Assembly: GCA_964487255.1 (NCBI GenBank)
Contig: CAZAQV010000001.1
Location: 62,001 to 126,000, forward strand
Length of the DNA: 64,000 nucleotides
Direction: 5' to 3'
Source: CAZAQV01 sp964487255
GTDB taxonomy: Bacteria > Myxococcota_A > Polyangia > Polyangiales > CAZAQV01
Part shown: positions 33,601 to 40,877 of the stretch, one piece after another
How the letters are laid out: the number at the start of each line of letters is the position of its first letter
Position numbering within the stretch: the first letter of the stretch is position 1
Notes under the pieces: model-generated
Told to the model about the DNA's origin: nothing
The model's database searches: none
The model's input: only the letters and a program-made list of their open reading frames with translations
Made by a program: the position numbers and the translations under genes

Positions 33601-35171
33601 CGACGGCGCAACCCCTTTTGAAGCGACGCGACCAGGGAGAGCAATTCCTCATCGTGAAATCGTTCGTCTGCGTCTGGCCACGGGTCACCTGCCGGCACGA
33701 GAATTTCAGGAAGGGCTTCGAGGGGGTCCGATTCCTCAGCTTCGGCTGACTCGGAGGCGATTACGTCATCGCCAGCATCGGCAGCGTCAGCACCTCTCGC
33801 GGCCGTTTCACCTGCGAGGCCTAAGGCGACCTTCAGGAGAATAGGCCCAAACACCTCGTTGAGCGCGACGCCGGCAACGATGAGGACCGCGAGCATCTCT
33901 CCGGGATCGCCATAGCGATTGCCAATCATGCTCGCCAGCGAAAGTGCGACGCCGGCCTGCGACATGAAACCTAACCAGCCATACTTGCGGGTCGATGCAT
34001 CGGCACCTGCTAGAGCAGCGCCCACACCCACGCCGAGAAAAAAAGCGAGTCCACGCACAACCACAAGCGCGACCGCGAAGGGAAACACGGAGACCAAGTC
34101 ATCCAAATGAAGCCGCGCCCCGGTCAGTGTGAAAAACACAACATAAACAGGCGTCGACAGCTGCGTGACTTTGTCAATGAGCGTGTGCCCCTCCGTCGAG
34201 AAGTTGGCAACGGTGAAACCAGCGGCGATAAAAATGAGTAAGGCGTTGAGATGCAGGAGTCCTGCTGCCAGCGTCACCACATAGACAACAGCGGCGATGA
34301 AGAGCAGCACTTCACGGGCGACATAGCGTAAATAAAGTGCCATGCCGAAGCCCACGATCGCCCCGCCGCCGACCGACCCGAAGACCTCATACGATAGTGT
34401 GAGCACAAGGTTGTCATCACCAGACGAACGCCCCATCCAGCCGGACGCAAGCGTCGAGGCGATCGCAAAGAACACCACCACCACGACATCTTTGAGAATA
34501 ACTGACGAGAGAACGGCCGTTGTCATCTCGCCCTGGGCCTTCGCATCGGTGATGACCGCGATCGTGGCTGCAGGCGAAGTTGCGATAGCGATCGAAGACA
34601 TGATCAGCCCAAGTCCGAGGCGCGCTGCATTCGGAAGCTCCTCAACACCCGGGATCGCGATTGCGGGGATGCCGCCTAAAACAGCCCACGTGAACCCCGT
34701 AATCATGATCACGATTGTGACCATCTGTCCTGTGAGCACGCCGATGATGACGCGAAGTCCTTTGCGAAGCGTCTCGATCCGCAGCTCGCCTCCCGCGGTA
34801 AGTGCGATCAACGCATAGGCGAGTGTATCAAGCACTTTGAGTTGTTCGATGACTCCCTTGTTCAGAAGTCCTTCGTCGAAGGGAGACAATCGCACAGCGG
34901 AGGGCAAGTGCGGCATCGTCAGGTGCGCGAGCGACTCGCCGAAAATAAACCCGGCGATCAGATAGCCCGTGATGTGCGGCAGCTTGATCACGCCGACTAG
35001 CTCGCCGATCGCGAAACCGGCAAGAATGACGAAGCCCAGCGCAATCAGGGGCGCCGCGTCGAAGGGCACGACGGCAGAGCGCGCCTCGAAGAGGAAGGCT
35101 GTCAGCGCGAGAAGGACCGTGACAATCACCAGTCCGCGTACAGGCGTTGCCTGATGGTCGCCGCCGCTCAC
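30663..35171 (-). CDS. CPA2-type cation/proton antiporter fused to a helical region and P-loop ATPase
   Basis: A 1502-residue protein with an unusual architecture. Residues ~1-460 are a Kef-type CPA2 membrane domain with ~12 helices (GELVGVIKLPHITGYLIAGF, LKDVVVVVFFAIAS, GFMSQAGVALSLA). No TrkA-N/RCK domain follows. Residues ~470-1150 are long charged helices, probably coiled coil. Residues ~1190-1400 form a P-loop ATPase: VAVGPDGTGKGA at ~1216, and ALVAIEGFHW as a Walker B-like strand with Glu. Residues ~1425-1490 look like a winged helix (LLQVTRQGWIDTPTLCALFRLS). The gene overlaps both neighbours by four bases. This is one uninterrupted frame, so the fusion is not an assembly frameshift. 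Confidence 0.85.
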   Translation of the reverse strand: MSGGDHQATPVRGLVIVTVLLALTAFLFEARSAVVPFDAAPLIALGFVILAGFAIGELVGVIKLPHITGYLIAGFIFGESLAHLTMPHLPSAVRLSPFDEGLLNKGVIEQLKVLDTLAYALIALTAGGELRIETLRKGLRVIIGVLTGQMVTIVIMITGFTWAVLGGIPAIAIPGVEELPNAARLGLGLIMSSIAIATSPAATIAVITDAKAQGEMTTAVLSSVILKDVVVVVFFAIASTLASGWMGRSSGDDNLVLTLSYEVFGSVGGGAIVGFGMALYLRYVAREVLLFIAAVVYVVTLAAGLLHLNALLIFIAAGFTVANFSTEGHTLIDKVTQLSTPVYVVFFTLTGARLHLDDLVSVFPFAVALVVVRGLAFFLGVGVGAALAGADASTRKYGWLGFMSQAGVALSLASMIGNRYGDPGEMLAVLIVAGVALNEVFGPILLKVALGLAGETAARGADAADAGDDVIASESAEAEESDPLEALPEILVPAGDPWPDADERFHDEELLSLVASLQKGLRRRVEGVQQGSIRRFRQSGMDFLADLRREFLRHNRRLSVALREARTESEEDASASSFSEAFADERVAVASSWRSRVINRATRTAHTGWKPRAFIEAIDKLCGGLPISALFRVEPASYRGLPGEGAITGLRRAWLRTRAGIVRLFGREYLRRRISVRSLAQYHLSYLLPAELEPTLGALVQADQRVTLRLRRLLELILREPQKIDDGEEIDYEQFLRVKKDAVEAAFDEIQTEFEHLADAAADSLSHACGRRLGELYNDLESAGTPDLSGSDRRNSRVHRGRLEAIHRQETDLPAVRRSLAAGYSQLALEFELVGFESTLSRLMAARDRELVKGLRGRSYVQVERFDAALEEALSAIEDALEEAGETETTAGELAATLHQVGQPLEKVALETAAQVGRLFDDLSDEHVIGPLLESIRAASRELTDRYKVPQKALRIEGQGIPEPVPVVDLRFREAMATHVESSIVPALLDVTRKQVDAVRPFARSVQEESRGIAFNLELTNTELDLAHEQPVEGELEKLVQELLLNNLERSHETLQGLVHSSEKWADEFGESIDAAARRVVSDLRGKVVRGELSELRVEILRRGGAGLRERARGIRLVLEQLKRSFERVLETFVGDAEREAWRARLGLRSESIVNDFAFYEPEVSSKIPLTYRRLFATDALEVQDVLPQDAAMIENARKILQDRVEGRMRTVVAVGPDGTGKGAIVQTLLRRSAIKHVKRWNFQEPLSVDEIDAMFNELNEGALVAIEGFHWLVSRHMSGFAPLRRFVHRVIENEGKNGFVLSIDSPVWRSACQASAIRDAFAFTIEVRPLTSTELQAAVMARHRLSGYGITFEREGGLGALEQFVARQVARIRRPYEGFFRQLYRLSGGRIRDALRVWLLAVEHVSESDDLIRMGEVPASPIPALRGLEERLLLRLLQVTRQGWIDTPTLCALFRLSQDEADAEIALLVHRGLLEPVGGYYRIPLALRGPLVSVFEERNWL

Positions 35172-36475
35172 GCTGCCCCCTCTTGCTCTCGGCGAATCGC
35201 ACCAGAGTCCACCAGCAAGTTGCGAAGAGCGCGCGGTGCCAGGGCCTGGTGAATCACCACGGAAAGCAACACCACGCTATAGATCACGTGCGTGAGCGCC
35301 TCTTCGGCGAACGCAAGCCGTAGTGAGATCGCCATCGCAACTGCGGTATCACCGAAGCCGAGTAAGCCCCGGCCCAAATCGCGTCTGCCCTCCCAGCTTT
35401 GGAGTGTACCCGCAGCACGCTTTCCGATCGCACGCAGAAGCAAAAAACCGAGGAACGCAAAACCGGTGAGCGTGGGGTCCTCGGGCGGCACCCAAAGCGC
35501 ACCGGCAAACACGTAAAGCAGTAGCGAGATCGGCCGCTCGCTGCGCTGCAGGGTTTGACGGATCGCTGCGCCCGCGGAACTCTGGTTGATAAGAGCAACA
35601 CCGACCAGGGCGCAGATGCACAGTGGCGAAAAGTCGAGCAAGAAGGCGGCGCCGGCCGCAAACGTAGTAATGCCTACCAGGGAGAGGAAGCGGCTGTTCT
35701 CGTCACTGTCGGGACCGAGAAAGAAGGCGAACAGCAGCCCCAAACCGGTGCCGAGACCGATATAGATAGCCACCCAAGCACCTGGCAAAAGGTCGCCGGT
35801 CAGCGGATGGGTTTCGCCCTCTCGAAAATATGCAAGCAGGCATCCGAAAAGCAGTACCGCGATGAGATCTCCCACCCGTCCCACGCGACTTAGATACGGC
35901 TCAAGCGGGCCTTCGACGTCGTAGCGTTGACGAACGGCTTTCATGGGGCCCGTCGCTCCCGTTGAGGCGATGCAACCCAGCACGCCCGACCAAAAGAACG
36001 CACGAAGAGGGTTACTCTCAAAACCGGTAAGGGTGAGCGCTCCGTAGGCGCCGCCACCGACGAAGAGCGCGGTCACGATGTCGTCGGCCCACGCGTAGAA
36101 GAACACCCCGTTGGGACCACCGCGAAGTTCGCGTACGCCCCCTTCCATGCCGCGCATGAGACCGAGCCAACCAAGCCCGAGCGCGACGAAGGGCAAGTAC
36201 GACTCCGTCTTTCCGAGCAGGCTGTTCTGCCAAAAGACCTGACCGCCGATCAGAATGCCCAGAAGAATGTATTCAACGCCGGCAAGGAAGAGAAACTTCT
36301 TTGCGATCCAGTCGACGACAAAGTCGGCCACCAAGTACATGCCGGCAACTGCGAGCAGGAGCATCACGGCCGACTGGGTCTGCTCGGGATTGGCCGCTCC
36401 GCCACCAGCCGCTGCGACCGCGGGGAGGAGCAGACAGAGAACAAAAGTCACCAGTGCTGGGAATCGCTTGCGCAT
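35168..36475 (-). CDS. CPA-superfamily antiporter-like membrane protein
   Basis: A 435-residue polytopic protein. It starts with a cleavable-looking signal or first helix (VTFVLCLLLPAVAAAGG), followed by about 11-12 hydrophobic segments. GIASTGATGP-like and GRGLLGFGDTAVAMAISLRLAF segments resemble the paired core helices of CPA sodium/proton exchangers (here CIASTGATGP). It is the first gene of the three-gene operon and overlaps the 1502-residue fusion gene by four bases. Two antiporter-like membrane domains made in step suggest a heteromeric transporter; this is inference. The transported ion is not predictable from the sequence. Confidence 0.72.
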   Translation of the reverse strand: MRKRFPALVTFVLCLLLPAVAAAGGGAANPEQTQSAVMLLLAVAGMYLVADFVVDWIAKKFLFLAGVEYILLGILIGGQVFWQNSLLGKTESYLPFVALGLGWLGLMRGMEGGVRELRGGPNGVFFYAWADDIVTALFVGGGAYGALTLTGFESNPLRAFFWSGVLGCIASTGATGPMKAVRQRYDVEGPLEPYLSRVGRVGDLIAVLLFGCLLAYFREGETHPLTGDLLPGAWVAIYIGLGTGLGLLFAFFLGPDSDENSRFLSLVGITTFAAGAAFLLDFSPLCICALVGVALINQSSAGAAIRQTLQRSERPISLLLYVFAGALWVPPEDPTLTGFAFLGFLLLRAIGKRAAGTLQSWEGRRDLGRGLLGFGDTAVAMAISLRLAFAEEALTHVIYSVVLLSVVIHQALAPRALRNLLVDSGAIRREQEGAA

Positions 36476-36701
36476 GCGTCTGCCGGGCCGCCCGTGCGGA
36501 CGACAAGTGTCGCAATTTACCCTTTGTGAGGACCAGTTTCAGCAACTGTTTCGCCAATTAGTTCAGTAATTTCGAAAAGCCGCCCCTTCCGGACGCTGGA
36601 ATCGACGAGTGGTCCACCGACAGGCGTGCTGGCCGTCTCGTACGAAACGCCACTGCCTTGCGGGATAGAACGCCAAAGCGCTCAGATAAGACCGAAGACG
36701 A

Positions 36702-37058
36702 TTAGGCGAGCGCGCCTGCGTACGCGTCTTCCCGAAAGCCCACGAGCGCAATGCCATCGCCAAAAAGGATCGGTCGCTTGATGAGCTTACCATCCGCCGC
36801 CAAAGCAGCGAGCTTGTCCGCTTTGCTCATCGAGGGCAGGCGCTCCTTGAAGCCGCCACCCCGATAGGACTGCCCGGAGGTGTTGAAGAGCTTATTGTCA
36901 TCGAGACCGCTCTGCTTGAGCACTTTGGCAAGCGTGGCTTTGGATGGAGGCTCCTCGACGATCGGCTTCGCCTTGTACGCAACGCCGTGCTGATCGAGCC
37001 ACTTCTTCGCCTTCTTACAGGTCGAACACTTCTCATAATGCCAGAACGTAAGAGCCAT
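36702..37058 (-). CDS. ArsC/Spx-family thioredoxin-fold protein
   Basis: A 118-residue protein with KCSTCKKAKKWLD at residues ~10-22, the N-terminal Cys-x-x-Cys of the ArsC/Spx/YffB family, then the typical KATLAKVLKQSGL and KLIKRPILFGDG segments. Members include glutaredoxin-linked arsenate reductases, Spx regulators and YffB. The presence of a second Cys favours the Spx/MgsR or YffB side over classical ArsC, and the Arg in IKRPI is conserved. No arsenic-resistance genes are near. It is monocistronic by spacing. Confidence 0.82.
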   Translation of the reverse strand: MALTFWHYEKCSTCKKAKKWLDQHGVAYKAKPIVEEPPSKATLAKVLKQSGLDDNKLFNTSGQSYRGGGFKERLPSMSKADKLAALAADGKLIKRPILFGDGIALVGFREDAYAGALA

Positions 37059-37113
37059 TCGCGCATCATAGTCCTAGAGTTCGAGCCGCGTCGAGAGCAA
37101 TGCAGCGAGAGAA

Positions 37114-37238
37114 CCCGTTGAGGGAGATTCGAGCGAGACAAGGCGGAGTCGAGCACCCCGCGTAAGCGTACCTAAATGGTACGTGCGCAGGGAGCGGAGA
37201 CGACAACGAAGTATCGCGAAGGAGATCGCTCAACGGGT
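37114..37238 (-). repeat. Hairpin element bounded by 10-bp inverted repeats at the gltA 3' end
   Basis: ACCCGTTGAG (37114-37123) and CTCAACGGGT (37229-37238) are perfect inverted repeats 105 bases apart; the right arm contains the gltA stop codon. Centrally there is CGTACC-TAAAT-GGTACG (37167-37183), flanked by GACAAGGCGGAGTCG and GAGACGACAACGAAG. The five-base TANNT loop resembles the larger repeat family, but the closing GC pairs and outer blocks differ, so it may be a separate element. Confidence 0.55.
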
Positions 37239-38519
37239 GGAGATGGGTTTGTAGTCACGGTGACCGTAACCCAAGTACACCTGGCGGGGCCGTGCGATGC
37301 GCTGTTCTTTGTCAACGATCATCTCTTGCCACTGCGCAAGCCAGCCCGGCATACGGCCAAGTGCAAACAGAACCGGGAACATGTCCATCGGCAACTTCAT
37401 GGCCTGGTAAATGAGGCCGGAGTAGAAGTCGACATTCGGGTAGAGGCCGCGTCCGACGAAAAAGTCGTCTTCAAGCGCGATGCGTTCAAGTTCGATTGCC
37501 AAATCGATGAGCGGGTTCTTGCCGACTGCATCGAACACCTCGTAGGCCAGGTTCTTGATAACCTTCGCGCGCGGATCGTAGTTCTTGTACACGCGGTGGC
37601 CAAAGCCCATGAGGCGGACCGACTTGTCCTCTTTGACTTGCTTGATGAACTCAGGAACCTTGTCCTTCGACCCAATTTTCTCCAGCATGCGAACCACCGC
37701 TTCGTTTGCGCCACCGTGCAAGGGTCCATAGAGCGCCGCGCATGCAGCGGCAGCCGCGCTGAACGGATCGACATGACTCGAACCCACGCTGCGCATCGCG
37801 CTCGCGGAGCAGTTTTGCTCGTGGTCCGCGTGCAAGATGAAGAGCACATCAAGCGCTTTTTCAACCACGGGATCTGGTTGGTATTCTTTCTCCTGCATCT
37901 TGAAGAGCATGGAGAGGAAGTTGCCCGAATACGAAAGCTCGTTGTTCGGGTAGACATAACGGAGGCCACGACGATGACGGTACGCGTAAGCAGCGATCGT
38001 CGGTGCCTTGGCAAGTAAACGGTAGATTTGCAGTTCCCGCGCCTTGGGGTCGGTCACGTTCTTTGCGTCGGGATAAAAAGTCGACATCGCGCCGATCGTG
38101 CTGACCAACACCCCCATCGGATGCGCGTCATACCGAAACGCATCGATCAACTCTCGAATATTCTCATGCACCAGAGTGTGCTGCGTAATGTTGGCCACGA
38201 AGTGGTCGAGCTCGGGGCGTGTCGGAAGCTCACCGTGAATGAGTAGGTAAGCCACCTCCAAGAAGCTCGCCTTCTCCGCGAGTTGCTCGATCGGGTAGCC
38301 GCGATACCGCAAGATGCCTTTGTCACCGTCGATGAAGGTGATCTGGCTCTTCGTGGATGCTGTGTTTTTATAGGCCGGGTCGTACGACATCATCCCGAAG
38401 TCCTCGTCGTTAACCTTGATTTGCCTCAGGTCCATCGCGTTGATGGTGTCATTCTGAATGTCCAACTCGTAGGTCTCTCCCGTACGGTTATCGGTAATCG
38501 TCAACGTGTCCTTCGGCAT
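37230..38519 (-). CDS. gltA: Citrate synthase
   Basis: A 429-residue type II citrate synthase condensing acetyl-CoA and oxaloacetate. GDKGILRYRGYPIEQLAEKA near residue 70 is typical of the N-terminal domain. The active-site His residues are in LHADHEQNCSASAMR (~255) and in GFGHRVYKNYDPRAK (~308), and the catalytic Asp lies in the DFYSGLIY block. The C-terminal HRDYKPISTR is a variant of the usual RPRQVYxG..R end. The gene is monocistronic and divergent from a small membrane-protein gene with 56 bases between starts. Confidence 0.95.
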   Translation of the reverse strand: MPKDTLTITDNRTGETYELDIQNDTINAMDLRQIKVNDEDFGMMSYDPAYKNTASTKSQITFIDGDKGILRYRGYPIEQLAEKASFLEVAYLLIHGELPTRPELDHFVANITQHTLVHENIRELIDAFRYDAHPMGVLVSTIGAMSTFYPDAKNVTDPKARELQIYRLLAKAPTIAAYAYRHRRGLRYVYPNNELSYSGNFLSMLFKMQEKEYQPDPVVEKALDVLFILHADHEQNCSASAMRSVGSSHVDPFSAAAAACAALYGPLHGGANEAVVRMLEKIGSKDKVPEFIKQVKEDKSVRLMGFGHRVYKNYDPRAKVIKNLAYEVFDAVGKNPLIDLAIELERIALEDDFFVGRGLYPNVDFYSGLIYQAMKLPMDMFPVLFALGRMPGWLAQWQEMIVDKEQRIARPRQVYLGYGHRDYKPISTR

Positions 38520-38575
38520 GCCCGATCCATATCTCTTTTTCGCTTTCTCGAACAGATGATATTGTCACGCCGGGC

Positions 38576-39115
38576 ATGTCTGGAGGCCGCCAAACTGCGC
38601 TTTTACGAGGGATCGCCCACGCTCGACTCTATTCGTCGGCCGGTGACGGTCTGGAGACCATCGTGAGCAAGCTCGCCAACGGTGACTGCGGCTGGCTCTC
38701 CAAACGGTTCGCCGTGTTGCTACGTTCCATGCACAAGGGCACACCCGCACAAGACGTCCTCAGCAAAGAACTTCAACGCGCCGAAAAGAGGACCTCAGAC
38801 CGCAGCTACGCATTGCTGTTGGGAGCCTTGCTTGCAGAAGGAGACTCGGTCGACCAAAGGCTTGCTGACGCGACCACGGACGTACTCAGGGCAGCCGAAA
38901 ACCAAGCCACCAAAAACACCGCCCGTGCACAGTTCTTCTCGAAACTGACCGCGATCGCCATGGTCTTGTGCTTCGGTCCCGTCATCTACGGTTTCATTCT
39001 CAAGCGTGCCAGCAAGGTGATGGAAAGCGTTCCCGAGACCAACCCCGGGCTCGCCCTGGGACTGTCGGCAGCAGCGATCTGCGTGTTCGCGTTCTTGATG
39101 GTTGGTCGCGAGTAG
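38576..39115 (+). CDS. Small membrane protein resembling a T2SF-like fragment
   Basis: A 179-residue protein. The first ~115 residues are amphipathic helices with the spacing of a GspF/TadC cytoplasmic domain (LLRSMHKGTPAQDVLSKEL). Two transmembrane helices follow at ~122-142 and ~158-176. A full T2SF protein would have another helical repeat, so this is either a half-length relative or chance similarity. Its stop overlaps the gluQ start by one base, indicating coupled expression. Function unknown. Confidence 0.55.
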   Translation: MSGGRQTALLRGIAHARLYSSAGDGLETIVSKLANGDCGWLSKRFAVLLRSMHKGTPAQDVLSKELQRAEKRTSDRSYALLLGALLAEGDSVDQRLADATTDVLRAAENQATKNTARAQFFSKLTAIAMVLCFGPVIYGFILKRASKVMESVPETNPGLALGLSAAAICVFAFLMVGRE

Positions 39116-39999
39116 TGCAGCGCTCCTACGTGGGCAGGCTCGCGCCCTCTCCGACGGGCGACTTGCACATGGGCCACGTGCGCACCTTCGCTGTGGCATG
39201 GCTTCGCGCACGCAAGGCGGACGGAACGCTCATCCTTCGCATCGAAGACCTCGACCCGCCGCGCGAAGTGCCGGGCTCCGCCGAGCGTATCCTCGAAGAC
39301 CTGCATTGGCTCGGTTTCGACTGGGACGGCCCCATCGTCCGCCAGTCGGAACGAAACGAGACCTATCTTCGCGCGTTGCACTCGCTCGAAGCGGCTGGCC
39401 GCACCTTCTCGTGCAGCTGCTCCCGAAAAGAGATTGCCGCTGTGGCGAGCGCACCGCACGATGCGGAGGAGCTCGGACCTCGCTATCCGGGGACTTGCCG
39501 CTCCGGGGCGATCGGTGACCCGCCCTTCGCCGTCCGCTTTGCGAGCGCAGACGAGTCGGTTCAGTTTGACGACGGTTTCGTAGGCCCCGTCGATGGCAGC
39601 GAGTGGCTCGACGATTTTGTTCTGCGGCGAAAGGACCGCTTGTGGGCGTACCAGTTTGCGGTGGTCGTCGACGATGCAGAAGCGAGAGTCAGCGAGGTGG
39701 TCCGCGGCGATGACTTGCTCAGCAGCACGCCCCGGCAAATTGCGATCTACCGCGCACTTGGTCTTCAACCTCCGCAGTTTGTGCATATTCCGCTGGTCAT
39801 GGGAAACGACGGAAAACGCCTCAGCAAACGCCACGACTCGCCGACGATCCGAGCCATCCGAGAGCACGGACAACGCCCCGCCGACGTGTTTCGTCGTCTC
39901 GCGCCTACGCTCGGCATTGAACGCGACTACGATTCGCTGCGCTCAATGCTCAAAGCTTTTTCGCTCGAACAAATTCCCCGCAACTCCGTCCAGGTCTAG
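39115..39999 (+). CDS. gluQ: Glutamyl-Q tRNA(Asp) synthetase
   Basis: A 294-residue truncated glutamyl-tRNA synthetase paralogue that attaches glutamate to the queuosine of tRNA-Asp. The class I signature is RLAPSPTGDLHMGH, the KMSKS-like motif is GNDGKRLSKRHD, and the zinc site FSCSCSRKEI...YPGTC is intact. It lacks the anticodon-binding domain, as expected. The start is taken at GTG 39115, overlapping the preceding stop by one base; it lies seven residues before the GRLAPSP motif as is normal for the family. Confidence 0.92.
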   Translation: MQRSYVGRLAPSPTGDLHMGHVRTFAVAWLRARKADGTLILRIEDLDPPREVPGSAERILEDLHWLGFDWDGPIVRQSERNETYLRALHSLEAAGRTFSCSCSRKEIAAVASAPHDAEELGPRYPGTCRSGAIGDPPFAVRFASADESVQFDDGFVGPVDGSEWLDDFVLRRKDRLWAYQFAVVVDDAEARVSEVVRGDDLLSSTPRQIAIYRALGLQPPQFVHIPLVMGNDGKRLSKRHDSPTIRAIREHGQRPADVFRRLAPTLGIERDYDSLRSMLKAFSLEQIPRNSVQV

Positions 40000-40002
40000 G
40001 TC

Positions 40003-40062
40003 TAGACCGCGGGCGCGTCGCGGGGCGCGCAGGCTCGGTCAGTTCTGCATGTCCGCGGTCTA
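40003..40062. repeat. 10-bp inverted repeat between convergent gluQ and ribA
   Basis: TAGACCGCGG (40003-40012) and CCGCGGTCTA (40053-40062) are perfect inverted repeats separated by 40 GC-rich bases. The right arm contains the ribA stop codon. It could slow polymerases from both sides, but there is no T-tract, so a terminator role is unproven. Confidence 0.5.
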
Positions 40063-40671
40063 ACCTTCGGACACAAGGGCTTCCATCAGGTGCCCCATCC
40101 GCCGACGCTTGGTCTCAAGGTATGCGCGGTTCGTATCGTGCGCCTCGATCAAGTGCGACACGCGCTTGTCGATGACCACGCCTTGCTCGCGTAACGAGTC
40201 AACTTTGAGGGGGTTATTCGTCATCAGCACGATCGAGTCGACGCCCAGGTCGTCGAGCATCGCCGCGGCAACGTCGAACCTTCGTTGGTCGGCCTCAAAG
40301 CCGAGTTCGGTGTTGGCGTCCACGGTGTCAAACCCTTGCTGCTGCAACTGGTAGGCGCGAATCTTGTTTCCGAGTCCGATGCCTCTGCCTTCCTGACGAA
40401 GGTAGAGGAGCAATCCTGAGCGACGTTCAGCAATTCGGCGGAGAGCCAGATCGAGCTGCTCCCGGCATTCGCACTTGAGTGAGTGGAACACTTCACCGGT
40501 CATGCATTCGCTGTGAACACGAGTTAGCACCCCACTCTTTCCTTTAATGTCCCCTGAGACGATGGCAACGTGCTCAAAAGGGTTGCGGGGTTCCCGGTAG
40601 ACCACCATGCGAAAGGTGCCGTATTCGGTAGGGATATCTGCTTCAGAGTAACGAGAAACGGGAGCCGGCAT
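40060..40671 (-). CDS. ribA: GTP cyclohydrolase II
   Basis: A 203-residue enzyme opening the riboflavin pathway from GTP. Zinc ligands are seen in CMTGEVFHSLKCECREQL (Cys-x10-Cys-x-Cys), then LYLRQEGRGIGLGNKI and the NNPLKVDSL block. It lacks a RibB domain, so it is monofunctional. ATG 40671 follows AAGAAGGA at good spacing and was preferred over an upstream TTG. It is not clustered with other rib genes here. Confidence 0.94.
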   Translation of the reverse strand: MPAPVSRYSEADIPTEYGTFRMVVYREPRNPFEHVAIVSGDIKGKSGVLTRVHSECMTGEVFHSLKCECREQLDLALRRIAERRSGLLLYLRQEGRGIGLGNKIRAYQLQQQGFDTVDANTELGFEADQRRFDVAAAMLDDLGVDSIVLMTNNPLKVDSLREQGVVIDKRVSHLIEAHDTNRAYLETKRRRMGHLMEALVSEG

Positions 40672-40877
40672 GGCCAATCCTTCTTTTGCTAACAACGTGT
40701 GCCTTTTCTAGCAGCAATTGTCGTGGGGGATTGCACGTACGCGTTGGCGCCGAGCTCTCGCAGTTCCGCGACTTGGATAAGTCTGGGTCTCAAGCTCAGA
40801 TTCGTCAAGTAGCGCCCTCGATTTATCCACGGTACGGTGGCTTGCCAATGCCCTACTTAGGCCGGAGACGCTGAGCC

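Noticed and set aside
36476..36701. Promoter or small RNA between the antiporter operon and the ArsC-like gene
   Set aside because: No convincing -35/-10 pair, hairpin or ribosome site could be picked out in these 226 bases.
38986..39873. 295-codon minus-strand open frame
   Set aside because: It is antisense to gluQ, which has intact class I synthetase motifs.
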